Shown: piece after piece, positions 9,142 to 19,800 of the stretch
How positions within the stretch are numbered: position 1 is the first letter of the stretch
How the letters are laid out: each line of letters starts with the position of its first letter
Source: Bacteroidales bacterium
GTDB lineage: Bacteria; Bacteroidota; Bacteroidia; Bacteroidales; VadinHA17
Direction: 5' to 3'
Length of the DNA stretch: 48,486 nucleotides
Assembly: GCA_011620595.1 (NCBI GenBank)
Contig: WOYX01000044.1
Location: 40,709-89,194 of the forward strand
Position numbers and translations under genes: made by a program
Notes under the pieces: model-generated
What the model saw: the letters and a program-made list of their open reading frames with translations, nothing else
The model's database searches: none
What the model was told of the DNA's origin: nothing

Positions 9142-9499
9142 AGACCGAAGGATGAAGCTCGCTTCAGGGTGAACATAGAAACAAAACCGTATCCCTGTGC
9201 TGTCGCACGGGACCGGCCTTTCCTGAAATAGGGTTCCTCTCCTCCGGTTCGCCGTCTGAGCGAAGCGAAGACGGTAATCCGGTCCCTCTCCAACCCACGC
9301 CACCTAAACCAACTCTCTATCGAAAAATGCTGACAGACAGCTCAGAACTGCACCCTGTTTTAGATGCTTATACCTGCACATCTCACATCAGAAAAGCCCC
9401 ATCTGCAAGGCCTCCGATAAAAAAACGGCTTTTCTCTTGTTTAATTAAAAAGAAAATCTTTAACTTACCTGCTCTATTTTAAACCTAAAACTTGAACGT
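9142..9499 (+). other. Gene-free leader upstream of the SusC gene
   Basis: No credible gene. The 8-bp inverted repeat GAAAAGCC (9391-9398) / GGCTTTTC (9427-9434) precedes an AT-rich stretch and could form a leader hairpin. No exact TAnnTTTG element was found near 9500, so the SusC/D locus may depend on an activator or alternative sigma factor; this is inference. Confidence 0.35.
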
Positions 9500-12400
9500 A
9501 TGAAGAAACTAATTCTGTTGTTAGTATTGTTTCTGTGTACTGGTGTCACAGCACTGATGGCACAGACAAGAACTGTTACAGGCACTGTAACCTCAGCAGT
9601 GGAGGGGGAGGGCCCGATACCGGGCGTATCAGTTACTGTTCCTGGTACTACCCTCGGGACTTTCACCGATGCCAACGGTAATTTCTCCCTCAACGTACCG
9701 CAGAACTCCAGAACTCTCGTTTTCTCCTTTATAGGAATGAAGACGCAGGAGGTGAATGTCACCGGACTTAACAGGGTTGACATTGTGATGGAGCAGGACC
9801 TGCTGAACCTCGACGAGATCATCGTCACAGGTGTTGCGGCAGGGACTCCTAAGAAGAAGATGTCTGTATCTGTTGACAGGGTTGACTCGGAAAAACTCAG
9901 GGAAGTTGTCGCTACCTCAGCCTCATCAGCACTGCAGGGCAAGGTGTCAGGCCTCACGGTCATCAACGCCAACGGCCAGCCGGGTTCACAGTCGACCATC
10001 CTCGTCCGTGGCGCCACACAGATATCAGGCTCCCAGGATCCACTGATAGTCGTTGACGGAGCCATCATGGAGGGGTCATTTGCCGATATCAACGTTGATG
10101 ATATAGAATCAATAGAGGTTGTAAAGGGCGCTTCGGCAGCAGCTCTCTACGGCTCACGCGCAGGTAACGGCGTCATCGCTGTGACCACCAGGCGCGGTAA
10201 CCTCCTCGCGGAAGGCAAAACTGAGGTCACCTTAAGAAATGAATATGGTATCAACCAGTTGGCAAAAAGATACTGGCTGTCGGAACATCACGCCTATGTC
10301 CTTGCCGACGATCAGGCAAGCTATCCATACACCAGGTATGCCGGCGTTACCTATCCGGCCGACTACAGCGGCACAGAGCAGGGAGTTACAGGTACCCGCC
10401 GCCTCGAGGATGACCATTACATGGATAACGAGTATGCTGTACTCTACGATCATGAAGATGACATCTTCGCCGAGAACTCCAACTACACAAATTATGTAGG
10501 TGTGGCTTCAAACCTGGGCAAGACCAACTTCCTTGCCTCTTTCGAGAACAACGTGCAGTCGGGTGTGCTTGTGGAGACCACAGGTTACAAGAGGAACTCC
10601 TTCAGGCTGAATGTTGACCATAAGCTGACACCCAAGCTCTCAATTTCTGCCAGCAACACCTATATAAGGGTAACATCACAGGATCCGGGTGGTGCCAACA
10701 CCTACAACGGAGGTATGTTCTTCGATGTGCTGCTCACAGAACCCGATGTTGACTATTACTATCCGAACTGGGACGGACAGCCATACAATTATCTGCCCAG
10801 CACCTGGAACATGGAGCAGGAGAACCCCCTGTACCAGCTCTGGAAACCGGAAGACCTTGACAAGCGCGGAAGGTTCATGGCCGTCTATCAGGCAAAGTAT
10901 AACCTGACCGACTACCTGAACTTCGAGGCCAGGTATGCCTTTGAAAAGCAGGAACAAAACAGCTCAACTTATTATCCTTATGATTCGTTTGAAAGGGCAG
11001 GAAGCGTACCGGTTTATTCCCTCGGTTCTCTTTATATCTATGACTCTAACCGCAACTCTCAGAATGCACAGTTTACTGTCAATTTCAACAAGAAATTCGG
11101 TGACTTCAATACGAGGGCAAAGCTGAGCTATCTCTTTGAAAAGAACGAATTTACAAGCAACTCCGCCTCAGGAGCAGACTTCGGGCTTGGCGGCATTCCC
11201 TCCTTTGACGCTATATCCGGGAATATCTCCTCAACCAGCTATCAATCCAAGGTACTCGCGAAGAACTACTTTGCCATACTCTATTTAGACTATAAGGACA
11301 AGTACATCTTTGACGGCATGTTCCGTTACGACGGTTCTTCACTCTTCGGTGCCGATGCACGGTGGAGCCCCTATTTCAGGGTGTCGGGAGCGTACAGGAT
11401 AACTGAAGATATCAGCATACCAGGCATCCAGGAGTTTAAGATCAGGGCTGCCTACGGTACTGCAGGACAGCGGCCGGGCTTTGCCGACCAATATGAGGTA
11501 ATGTCAATCTCCGGAGGTAATGTCAGTAAGAGCCAGCTGGGTAACAGGCTCCTGAAACCTTCTCTCTCAAAGGAGCTTGAGGTTGGTGTCAATATTGATT
11601 TCCTCAACAGGTTCAGCTTTGAACTGGTACGTTCCGAGACCAACACCACAGACCAGCTGCTTGCAGTGCCCCTCGCTGTGCAGTACGGTGGCTGGCCAAG
11701 CCAGGTTAAGAACGCCGGTTCACTGAACTCAAAAGTATGGGAGTCATCTCTCAATGCCCAGGTTGTACGGTCAAAGTCAGTAAACTGGAACATGGGCTTT
11801 ATCTTCGACAGGGTGCGCACCATGATAACCCAGCTTGACGTGCCTCCATATCAGACCGGCCCGCAGGGACAGGAAGCATACAAAGCGTTTTATATCCGCG
11901 AAGGTGAGGTATTCGGTGCAATGTACGGCGCCGCCTTTGTAAAGACCCTTGATGAGATGCAGCTGCAGCTCGGTGAAGATGACCTTATAACCAATTATGT
12001 GGTTAACAGCGACGGATACGTCATACCCAGGGGAACTGAAGGAACGATATATGAAATTCCCGTAAGAAAACTTGATGAAAACGGCGGTTTCTGGTTTGGT
12101 AAGATCGGAGATTCCAACGCTAAATTCAAGATGTCAATGACAAATACAATCACCTTCAAGGGCATCGGCATCTATGCACTCATCGACTGGAAAAATGGAG
12201 GTGATGTCTATAACAAGTCGGCACAGTGGCTGACACGTGACGACAGGCACGGCATGATGGACCAGTACGGCAAGCCTGACTACCTGAAGAAGACGATAGA
12301 GTACTACAAGGCCTTCTATATGGTCAATGACCAGAATGCATTCTGGGTAGAGGACGGAAGCTATCTTAAGCTGAGAGAACTTTCTGTTTCATACAGTGTT

Positions 12401-12607
12401 CCCACATCAGCGCTGAGAAGCTTTATGAAGGGCTACCTTAAAGGAGTTAAGCTCTCTCTCATTGGCAAGAACCTCTACACCATGTCAAACTACACCGGTT
12501 ATGATCCCGAGGTAGGAACAACAAACGGCACCCAGTATTTCTCATACGACTTCATGGGCTATCCCAACTTCAGGGCCTATTCTGCTTCGCTCGAACTGAA
12601 ATTCTAA
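9500..12607 (+). CDS. SusC/RagA-type TonB-dependent outer-membrane transporter
   Basis: Energy-coupled importer of oligosaccharides, peptides or similar large substrates across the outer membrane. The 1035 residues comprise a signal peptide ending near LMAQ (residue 22), a carboxypeptidase-D regulatory-like domain (about 25-95), a TonB-box-like segment LDEIIVTGVA, a plug domain (about 110-230, including the SusC signature DPLIVVDGAIMEG and YGSRAGNGVIAVTT), then a beta-barrel ending in ASLELKF with the terminal aromatic residue typical of BamA clients. It pairs with the SusD-like gene 19 bases downstream. No glycoside hydrolase or peptidase is present to indicate the substrate. Confidence 0.95.
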   Translation: MKKLILLLVLFLCTGVTALMAQTRTVTGTVTSAVEGEGPIPGVSVTVPGTTLGTFTDANGNFSLNVPQNSRTLVFSFIGMKTQEVNVTGLNRVDIVMEQDLLNLDEIIVTGVAAGTPKKKMSVSVDRVDSEKLREVVATSASSALQGKVSGLTVINANGQPGSQSTILVRGATQISGSQDPLIVVDGAIMEGSFADINVDDIESIEVVKGASAAALYGSRAGNGVIAVTTRRGNLLAEGKTEVTLRNEYGINQLAKRYWLSEHHAYVLADDQASYPYTRYAGVTYPADYSGTEQGVTGTRRLEDDHYMDNEYAVLYDHEDDIFAENSNYTNYVGVASNLGKTNFLASFENNVQSGVLVETTGYKRNSFRLNVDHKLTPKLSISASNTYIRVTSQDPGGANTYNGGMFFDVLLTEPDVDYYYPNWDGQPYNYLPSTWNMEQENPLYQLWKPEDLDKRGRFMAVYQAKYNLTDYLNFEARYAFEKQEQNSSTYYPYDSFERAGSVPVYSLGSLYIYDSNRNSQNAQFTVNFNKKFGDFNTRAKLSYLFEKNEFTSNSASGADFGLGGIPSFDAISGNISSTSYQSKVLAKNYFAILYLDYKDKYIFDGMFRYDGSSLFGADARWSPYFRVSGAYRITEDISIPGIQEFKIRAAYGTAGQRPGFADQYEVMSISGGNVSKSQLGNRLLKPSLSKELEVGVNIDFLNRFSFELVRSETNTTDQLLAVPLAVQYGGWPSQVKNAGSLNSKVWESSLNAQVVRSKSVNWNMGFIFDRVRTMITQLDVPPYQTGPQGQEAYKAFYIREGEVFGAMYGAAFVKTLDEMQLQLGEDDLITNYVVNSDGYVIPRGTEGTIYEIPVRKLDENGGFWFGKIGDSNAKFKMSMTNTITFKGIGIYALIDWKNGGDVYNKSAQWLTRDDRHGMMDQYGKPDYLKKTIEYYKAFYMVNDQNAFWVEDGSYLKLRELSVSYSVPTSALRSFMKGYLKGVKLSLIGKNLYTMSNYTGYDPEVGTTNGTQYFSYDFMGYPNFRAYSASLELKF

Positions 12608-12626
12608 CGACTAAACCAAAGTGATT

Positions 12627-14129
12627 ATGAAAACACTAAGATACTTTCTCTTATTCTCAATAGTTGCGGCGTTCCTTTTCACTTCATGCGAGAGCCTGGA
12701 GGTTGAAAATCTCAACGACCCTGACTTTGAGACTGCTTTCTCCAACCCTTCTGATGTTAAGGGTGTGGCCGGTTCGCTTATCAACACATGGTATATGGAA
12801 GTCAATCAAGCTGACGGTCTGGGTATAATGACCTGGGTCGGCGCTGATGCAGGCACCTGCTCATGGGGTAACTTTGGCATGCGTGATTTCAGCTACGAAC
12901 CCCGTATAGCATGGGACAATACAGCTGCCTACAGTAATGCCGCGATGACGGAGAATTATTATAAAGGACTATATGCAGGCCTGGCCTCAGCCAATGAAGT
13001 GCTGGGAAAGGTTGTTGTAGGAGACATGGTTATTGAGACAGAAGGCAAGGATGAAACACCCATGGTAGCTGCTGTTGCACACCTGGCACAGGGCTTGAAT
13101 CTCGGATATCTCGGCCTCTTTTTTGACAAGGCGTTCATCACAACCGAGAATACTGACCCGGAAGCAATCCTGAATCTAACCCTTGAGACATATCCCTGGA
13201 ATCAGGTGATTGATACTGCTGTAATGTGTCTTGATAAGTGCATTGCCATATGCGCATCCAATACTTTCACACTGCCTGACAACTGGGTGCCGGGGGTAAC
13301 AATGACCAATGTCAAGCTGGCTGAGCTGGCTAACACGGTGGCAGCTGCATTGCTCTCCTATTCACCAAGAAATAAGACGCAGGATAATGCTGTTGACTGG
13401 GCAAAAGTAGGAGCATATGCCACGAAGGGACTGACCTATGACTTTGCCCCCCTGATGGATGACATCACCTGGTATAACCTATATCAGACATACACAGTAT
13501 ATGGTGGCTGGGGACAGACTGACATGAGGCTGGTAAACATGATGGACTCACGTTTTCCCTCTCGCTGGACAGATGCCGGTACCTGGGATATCCTTCCCGA
13601 ACCGACAACAGCTCATGCAGACGGCATTGATGACAGAATCTTTACCGACTTTGAATTCCTTGAGACATGCCCCTTCAGGGTTGAGCGTGGTTACTATCAT
13701 TTCTCATGCTACAGGTTCTCAAAATTTGATGACTATCTGTCGACATGGACTACACCCCAGCCTAACTTCACCAAGACAGAAAACGACATGCTCAAGGCAG
13801 AAGCACTGCTTCACCAGCCCGACCTGACAGGTGCCGCCGCAATCATCAACACCGGCACCAGGGTCACGCGTGGCAGACTTGCATCTGTTGCTGCAACAGC
13901 TGAGGCAATAGAAGCTGCAATCTTCCATGAAAGGAATATTGAACTGCACACCACAACACCTGGCCTTGAATTCTTTGCAATGCGCAAAGCCAACAAACTG
14001 CAGGCCGGAACACCGCTTCATTTCCCGATACCCGGCCAGCAGCTTGAAGTAAACCAGATGGAGAACTACACCTTCGGCCCCAATAATGGAGTTGCCGGTG
14101 AAGACTACTCTAACGGTGGCTGGTTCTAG
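12627..14129 (+). CDS. SusD/RagB-type surface lipoprotein
   Basis: Substrate-capturing lid of the SusC transporter, anchored to the cell surface. The 500-residue protein has a lipoprotein signal with lipobox FTSC (lipidated Cys21) and helical TPR-like composition typical of SusD. The C-terminal block RNIELHTTTPGLEFFAMRKA is characteristic of the family. ATG 12627 is preferred over the in-frame GTG at 12621. It is co-transcribed with the upstream susC-like gene. Confidence 0.93.
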   Translation: MKTLRYFLLFSIVAAFLFTSCESLEVENLNDPDFETAFSNPSDVKGVAGSLINTWYMEVNQADGLGIMTWVGADAGTCSWGNFGMRDFSYEPRIAWDNTAAYSNAAMTENYYKGLYAGLASANEVLGKVVVGDMVIETEGKDETPMVAAVAHLAQGLNLGYLGLFFDKAFITTENTDPEAILNLTLETYPWNQVIDTAVMCLDKCIAICASNTFTLPDNWVPGVTMTNVKLAELANTVAAALLSYSPRNKTQDNAVDWAKVGAYATKGLTYDFAPLMDDITWYNLYQTYTVYGGWGQTDMRLVNMMDSRFPSRWTDAGTWDILPEPTTAHADGIDDRIFTDFEFLETCPFRVERGYYHFSCYRFSKFDDYLSTWTTPQPNFTKTENDMLKAEALLHQPDLTGAAAIINTGTRVTRGRLASVAATAEAIEAAIFHERNIELHTTTPGLEFFAMRKANKLQAGTPLHFPIPGQQLEVNQMENYTFGPNNGVAGEDYSNGGWF

Positions 14130-14155
14130 CAGTTGAGTATTAACGGTAAAAAAAA

Positions 14156-15328
14156 ATGATTATGAAAAAGAATATTATAGCAAAACTGGCTTTCCTTCTG
14201 GTTGCATTAATGCTCCTCCCCGCTTGCGGTGAGACCTATATCGAGGAGAATCAGAGCGAATACACTGCACAGGATGTGGTACCCCTTGTGCTTGGTGTAA
14301 CAGGCCCGACATCAATTTACCATACTGAGACATGGACCTATACGCCTAACTACAGTCGCTCAGGTTCGACATGGTCCTGGTCGGTCGCAGATGCTACTCT
14401 TAAGTCGGTAAGTTCTGACACAAGAACAGCCACACTTGAATTTGCATCAATGCCTGCAGATGGAAAGGCTGCAATCACAATCAGTGAAACCACCTCAGCC
14501 GGAGTTAAATCGCCTGACAAAGTTGTGGAGATTGAAGTCAATCCATTTACTGTTCTCAAGATTGATGGACCGGCTGTTGCTCTGCAGACATTTACTGGCA
14601 CCTTCAACGTAGCGTACACTCGGCCTGGCACAGGATGGACCTGGGACTGGAGCTCTGATGACGCTACACTGCAGTCCGTGAGTGCTGATACCAAGACAGC
14701 CACCTTCCTCTTTGACCAGATGCCGGCAAGCGGTATCGCAGTCATCGAGGTTACTGAAACCTCACCCACCGGAGTGACCACTCCCGCAAAATTAATAGAG
14801 GTTACAGTCAAACAGTTCTGTCCGCTGATAAACGGCCCCAACGACCTGGTGGGCCCATGGATAGGTACTGATGGCATGGATTTGTCGGGTTATTTCTTTG
14901 ACAGCGAAGTGGTTATATCAAATCCTACAGCTACTACAGTTGATATAACGGGCATTAACTTTGGATGGATGTCTAACATCTGGGGCGAAGAGGTCATAGA
15001 TGGCGGAACAGCTACACTCATCATCAACAATGACGGTACCTGTGAAATTGAGGAGCAGTGGTACATGCAGACACTCTACGATGGTTCTCCTTACGATTAC
15101 TACATCAAAGGATCGGGAATGTATGACAACTGCGGTGCATCTCCCACACTGGAAATTGCCTACGTCCTATATTATGACGATGGCTATACGCTTCCGGTAG
15201 ACTGGGCAGGTGATTTTGCCTTCTTCTATGCCAAAATAACACTTGATAATACAAAAGGCACTGCTGCCGTGAAGGTGGTGCCACAGGCAACTCAAAACAT
15301 CTTCCCTCCGAAGAGGAAATTTAATTAA
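14156..15328 (+). CDS. Lipoprotein with two PKD/Ig-like domains
   Basis: Third gene of the SusC/D operon, 26 bases after susD-like. The 390-residue protein has a lipobox LPAC (Cys24) and two homologous beta-sandwich repeats at about 45-130 and 135-220, each with the pattern W-[ST]-W...SVS[SA]DT[RK]TAT, followed by a C-terminal domain (about 225-370) containing GSGMYDNCGASPTLEI. In position it corresponds to SusE/SusF-type surface binding lipoproteins, so a role in substrate binding is inferred. The C-terminal domain is shared with the next gene. Start may be either ATG (14156 or 14162). Confidence 0.75.
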   Translation: MIMKKNIIAKLAFLLVALMLLPACGETYIEENQSEYTAQDVVPLVLGVTGPTSIYHTETWTYTPNYSRSGSTWSWSVADATLKSVSSDTRTATLEFASMPADGKAAITISETTSAGVKSPDKVVEIEVNPFTVLKIDGPAVALQTFTGTFNVAYTRPGTGWTWDWSSDDATLQSVSADTKTATFLFDQMPASGIAVIEVTETSPTGVTTPAKLIEVTVKQFCPLINGPNDLVGPWIGTDGMDLSGYFFDSEVVISNPTATTVDITGINFGWMSNIWGEEVIDGGTATLIINNDGTCEIEEQWYMQTLYDGSPYDYYIKGSGMYDNCGASPTLEIAYVLYYDDGYTLPVDWAGDFAFFYAKITLDNTKGTAAVKVVPQATQNIFPPKRKFN

Positions 15329-15350
15329 GATGTTTGAATTATAACAAGAA

Positions 15351-15385
15351 AGGGAGGCTGTTTCAGAAGGGGCAGCCTCTCTTTT
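15351..15385 (+). terminator. Terminator of the SusC/D operon
   Basis: Stem AGGGAGGCTG (15351-15360) / CAGCCTCTCT (15373-15382) with one G-U pair, 12-base loop, then a short T run. It lies 22 bases after the lipoprotein stop. Confidence 0.75.
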
Positions 15386-15756
15386 ATGCTGAATAAAACC
15401 CGCGTGAACTACGGGCAACTTCCGTGGTCAGCTTCTTACTTATTGTAAACTTCTGCTGTGGACGCTCTTTGACCATAGCGAAAACGGCAAGCCAGTCCTC
15501 TACCAGGGTTCGCATGATCAAGCCAGTGGATTATTCTTAAATACATTTGTAATCATTCAATAAAGAAACAATTCCGGCACAACTATCGTATAAAAGTATA
15601 ACGGTTATATAGAAATGGGAGCCTTAAATTAGATTTATAATACTTTTAGACAATAGGACCCGTTATATCTCTATATTTAAAAAGCGATAATTCTGGCGGG
15701 TTGTACTGACGAAACTACTGCCGCTAATTGACAATAAGTAAATAAACCGTGAAGCC
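15386..15756. other. 371-base stretch without a convincing gene
   Basis: The first part contains a 43-codon open frame on the minus strand (15384-15515, start ATG 15515, translation MRTLVEDWLAVF...) that I do not recognise and cannot support as a gene. The second part is AT-rich, with TACATTTG at 15542-15549 matching the -7 element, so it may hold the promoter of the following lipoprotein about 200 bases downstream. Confidence 0.4.
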
Positions 15757-16518
15757 ATGAAAAACAGAGCATTGTTAATGACAGCATTAATCCTTTTACT
15801 TACAGCATTCTTCTCATGTACACCGGAAGAGCCTGAGGAGCCTGTCGATTTTACTCTGGATGGTCCACTCGAGGTCTTTCAGACGCAAGCCACTGAATAC
15901 CATGTTATTCCTGCTGGCGACCAGCCAGGAACAAGATGGGCATGGTACGTAGAAGGTGCTACCATCACTGACGTTAGTGCAGACACAAAAACCGCTACGA
16001 TCAGCTTTCCCAACGTGCCACCTGATGACAGTGCCCTTGTAGCTGCCACTGCTATAACCACAGAGGGAACTGTATCATCTCCAAAGGTATTGGCAGTATA
16101 TGTTGAACCATTCTGCATACTGGACCTTAATACTTACATCGGTTCATTCTCATGCGACGAGGCGGGCTATGGCATCTATAATGTGAACTTTACCAAACAT
16201 CCGACACTGGCCAATACCATTGTCAATGACAACTTCTGGGACTTTGCCGGCCCCGGGTCGGTGGTTTACTATACACTGTCTGGCGACTTCCTCGAAGAGG
16301 TGACCGTCCCCAGACAGGATTTCGAATTCGGAGACGGCTATGTTGGATGGGTCGAGGGAAGCGGCACCTATGACGGATGCGACCATACCATGACCATTGT
16401 ATGTACAGTATTCTATGAAGGTGATGAATACATTCTCTATCACGATTTTGCCCCCGCAACAAAAGGCACAACCTACAATATCACCAGCAAGAAAAGCAAG
16501 GAATATTTCAACAGGTAG
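15757..16518 (+). CDS. Lipoprotein with one PKD/Ig-like domain, paralogue of the preceding gene
   Basis: A 253-residue lipoprotein with lipobox FFSC (Cys21), a single beta-sandwich repeat (about 30-120; RWAWYVEGATITDVSADTKT) and a C-terminal domain with GSGTYDGCDHTMTI that matches the C-terminal domain of the gene at 14156. It looks like a shortened duplicate lacking one repeat. It lies beyond the operon terminator with a 428-base gap, so it is probably transcribed separately. The function is unknown; surface binding alongside SusC/D is inferred from homology and place. Confidence 0.7.
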   Translation: MKNRALLMTALILLLTAFFSCTPEEPEEPVDFTLDGPLEVFQTQATEYHVIPAGDQPGTRWAWYVEGATITDVSADTKTATISFPNVPPDDSALVAATAITTEGTVSSPKVLAVYVEPFCILDLNTYIGSFSCDEAGYGIYNVNFTKHPTLANTIVNDNFWDFAGPGSVVYYTLSGDFLEEVTVPRQDFEFGDGYVGWVEGSGTYDGCDHTMTIVCTVFYEGDEYILYHDFAPATKGTTYNITSKKSKEYFNR

Positions 16519-16630
16519 GGGCATCAGCTCATCCACACTCAAGGAGCACCGGCAGCAATCAGTCTGCCAGGTCAGTCCCCGTGTGCATCCATCTGCCAGA
16601 TCAGTGCTGTAATGAGGCCGACCGCAGCTG

Positions 16631-16768
16631 TTCTTCCCGGCTACTCCAGGCAGGGCGGGGAGCCCTGCCGCCTCTCTTCTTCCCGGCTACTCCAGGCAGG
16701 GCGGGGAGCCCTGCTTCATCTGTTCTCCGGACTGACTCCAGACAGGGCGGGGAGCCCTGCCGCCTCTC
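16631..16768. repeat. Three tandem 46-bp repeats, each with a GC-rich hairpin
   Basis: Three units of exactly 46 bp start at 16631, 16677 and 16723, with a degraded fragment after 16769. Each contains GCAGGGC-GGGGA-GCCCTGC (16650-16668, 16696-16714, 16742-16760; the third begins with A), a 7-bp stem with a 5-base loop. The first two units are nearly identical; the third has a diverged left part. They fill the gap between two convergent genes. No T tract follows, so these are not standard terminators. Confidence 0.85.
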
Positions 16769-16824
16769 TGCTTCCCACATGCTCCAGGCCCGCAGAGAGC
16801 TCATGCATTCAGCTGATACCAGAT

Positions 16825-19800
16825 TTACTTCCGCCCTGCTGACATCTGCCTGTACCTGTACCCTGCTGCAACAGCCAGGGCTACCAGTACCACCACGGCT
16901 ATATAAACAAAGACCGGCACCGGCACGGGGTCGCCCCCGGCATAGGAATGGAACCCGGAAAGATAATAGTTAACCCCGAAATAGGTCATCAGCACCGAAG
17001 AGAGTGCAAACAGCGAGAGAAGGTTAAAGGTATAGGTCTCCTTCATGCCGGGAATCATGCGCGAATGTGTCACCAGCGTATATATGATGATGGTGATCAG
17101 TGACCAGGTCTCCTTCGGATCCCAGCCCCAGTAGCGTCCCCACGACTCATTGGCCCAGACAGCCCCCAGGAAGGTGCCGATGGTAAGAAAATAGAGACCA
17201 AGGGTCAGGGACCTGTAGTTGATGACCGTCAGCTCATCAATTACGGAGCTTATCCGATCACGGTTGCTGCCGTTGACAAACAGCATCATTATCAGTACTA
17301 TCAGTCCCAGTATGGCTCCCAGTCCCAGGAACCCGTAGCTGCCGGTAATAACCGACACATGCAGTGTCAGCCAGTATGACTTCAGCACCGGTACCAGGTT
17401 GGTGATCTCCGGATCCATGAAGCTTAGATGCGCCACCATCAGTGTCAGTCCGCCCAGCACTGCTGTGGCCGCCAGCGTCAGCAGCGACCTGCGGCTGAAG
17501 ATGAGCCCGGCAAGCAGTGTCACCCACGAGATGAACAGCATCGACTCATAGCCGTTACTCATCGGTGAGTGGCCTGAGATGTACCACCTGATACCAAGAC
17601 CCAGGGTATGAAAGATAAACCCGCCAGCAATCAGTGCGAACAATATCTTCAGCAGCACCCCCGACTGTTCCCTTCCCCTGATGATGAAAGTGATGATGAC
17701 GGTTATCATAATGAGTCCGACAGTGGCATACCAGGGGAAGAGCTTCTCGAATATCTTCGCCCTGTAATAGAAGAGCTCTGCCTTCACCTTACCAGCTGAA
17801 GGAAGATCATATCCGGCATGGGCCCTCTGGTAATGCTTCAATGCCGTGAGAAAATCGTCAGGGTCAGCCGCTCCTTTACCGACGCTTGTTACCGTCTGCA
17901 CCCACATGGGTACTACGTTGAGCACAAAGAGTGAGTCTTCCGTGCTGATCCCATGCCTGACGGCATCCTGAGCCATCCCCCAGTGATCTGTGCCGTCCCT
18001 TAGGGGAAATATGCGCATAAACTCGCCCTTTGACATCATGTAGCATATGTTCACCCGCTCGTCCACCTTTATCACCTCCTTGTCGAACCTGCTGCGCTCA
18101 CTCTCAGCCTTTGCATAGGCCTTCTCAACGTAGGCTGACAACCTGTAACCGCCACCCTCACCAAACGTGACGATATCGGAAAATGCTGCCCGTTCTCCGG
18201 TAAGCCCCAGCATCTGACGGAGCTCCTCATTTGACACCTTTATCAGAGGCACCTGCTGCCAGTGGTAGAAATCGAGCGAACAGCCCAGGAAGACCTGCAT
18301 GGGTGAGAGTCCGTCAAGTGTGTTCTCGCGTGCCACCTTGCGCAGTATGTCACTGCTGACTGTATAGAGAGGCTTGGTGCGTCCCTTCTGGTCTTGCATC
18401 AGCACCTCTCCAAAGCTGTCGGCAGCATCTTTGTCCAGCACCAGCTTCTGAGCGCTAACCGGCATCAGGGAAGCAGCCAGTACCAGAACCATCACTGCCG
18501 CCGGCTTGCGATATCTGCTGCTCCAATAGCCTGGCCTGACTGTCCGGAAGAACGACCGCTTGTTCAGTAGCGTAAGGATGATGAACAGGAACAGTAGTCC
18601 GTAGCCGGTATATGTCGTCAGCATGCCTGCCGGGTCATGGTTCACCGACAGCACCGTGCCCTTTTCGTCAGGGTCATAGGATGACTGGTAGAAGCGAAAT
18701 CCCCTATATTTAAGAATATGATTCATGTAAATATCATACTGAAATCTGGTCTCATTGTCAGCATCAGCCAGTGTGACCCTGCTTTTGAATCCTGACGGAC
18801 TGTTTGAACCGGGATATCGCTCAATCATAAAATCATCAAGGGTAAGGCTGAAAGGGAGTTGCTTCATGCTGCTGCCGTAGCTTACCCTCACCTTAAGATT
18901 GCCCGCCTCGCCCTGCCATACTGAGCCCCCTTGCGCCTCGTCGGTCCACAGGTATATCTTCCTTTCATAGCCTGCTCCCGACAGTGTGCATTCAAGGGCT
19001 CCATCCGGACTTTCGCTGACCCTGTCGGGTGCCGGTACAACCGTACCGCTAATTGTCAGCTGCTGAGGCATTATGCGGTAGCCTCCCACGGTATAGACGG
19101 TACCCTTTGCCAGAGCTATCAGCGTATCGGGAGCAAAGATCATCGTCTGCATATCCTGCATATTGGTTGAACGTACCTCCATGACAGACCTGATAAAGAA
19201 TGTCTGGCTGTCATTGATAACGCTGATATCGGCATCAGTGTCAAATCCGATTGTCATCTCTCCGATCATGCCTGTCTCACCCCGTTGAAGCACAATGGTC
19301 TGACTACTCACCATATCGGGAGTGACAAGGAAGGCAGCCACAGGAACTCCGTCGGGAGTTTCTTCAACATTTCTGACAGCGCCGGGAATGAATCTCTCCA
19401 ACTTAAACGTGATCTCTTTATCTCCGGCCCTGAGGATCTTTTTAAAGCGGTCAGCGCGTCCCCCCGTCAGGTCAATGGGTTCAGCGTGGCTGTTCAACTG
19501 CCTGCCGTCAGAATCATTTACATCAATCCTCACTTCCTTGCCTGATGAGTAGGTCAGCGAAGTGGTCTCTCCCTCCCTGATGTGCATCATGCCGTCATAG
19601 CCCGTATATCTTGTTATTGCTGCCCCGATGACCATGACAATGAAGGCGGTGTGAAACAGCATCACCGTCAGTTTTTCCTTGCGGTAGAGTTTGAATGTTA
19701 TGATCTGGCCCGCAAGGTTGACGACCAGCAGCAGGAAAAGCAGTTCAAACCAGCGGGTATTGTAAACCAGGTCCCTGGCAGCATCCGCACCAAAGTCATT

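Noticed and set aside
8971-9303. 110-codon open frame on the minus strand across tRNA-His
   Set aside because: It covers the tRNA and its terminator; open frames of this kind are by-products of tRNA sequence.
15384-15515. 43-codon minus-strand frame after the SusC/D operon
   Set aside because: It overlaps the terminator, has no recognisable similarity, and chance frames of this length are common.
16631-16768. Tandem repeats as a CRISPR array
   Set aside because: The unit is repeated over its whole 46 bp with no variable spacers, there are only three copies, and no cas gene is present.
16581-16973. 130-codon open frame over the GC-rich repeats
   Set aside because: It is the repeat read as protein, overlaps ccsBA on the other strand, and its translation is repetitive without any domain.
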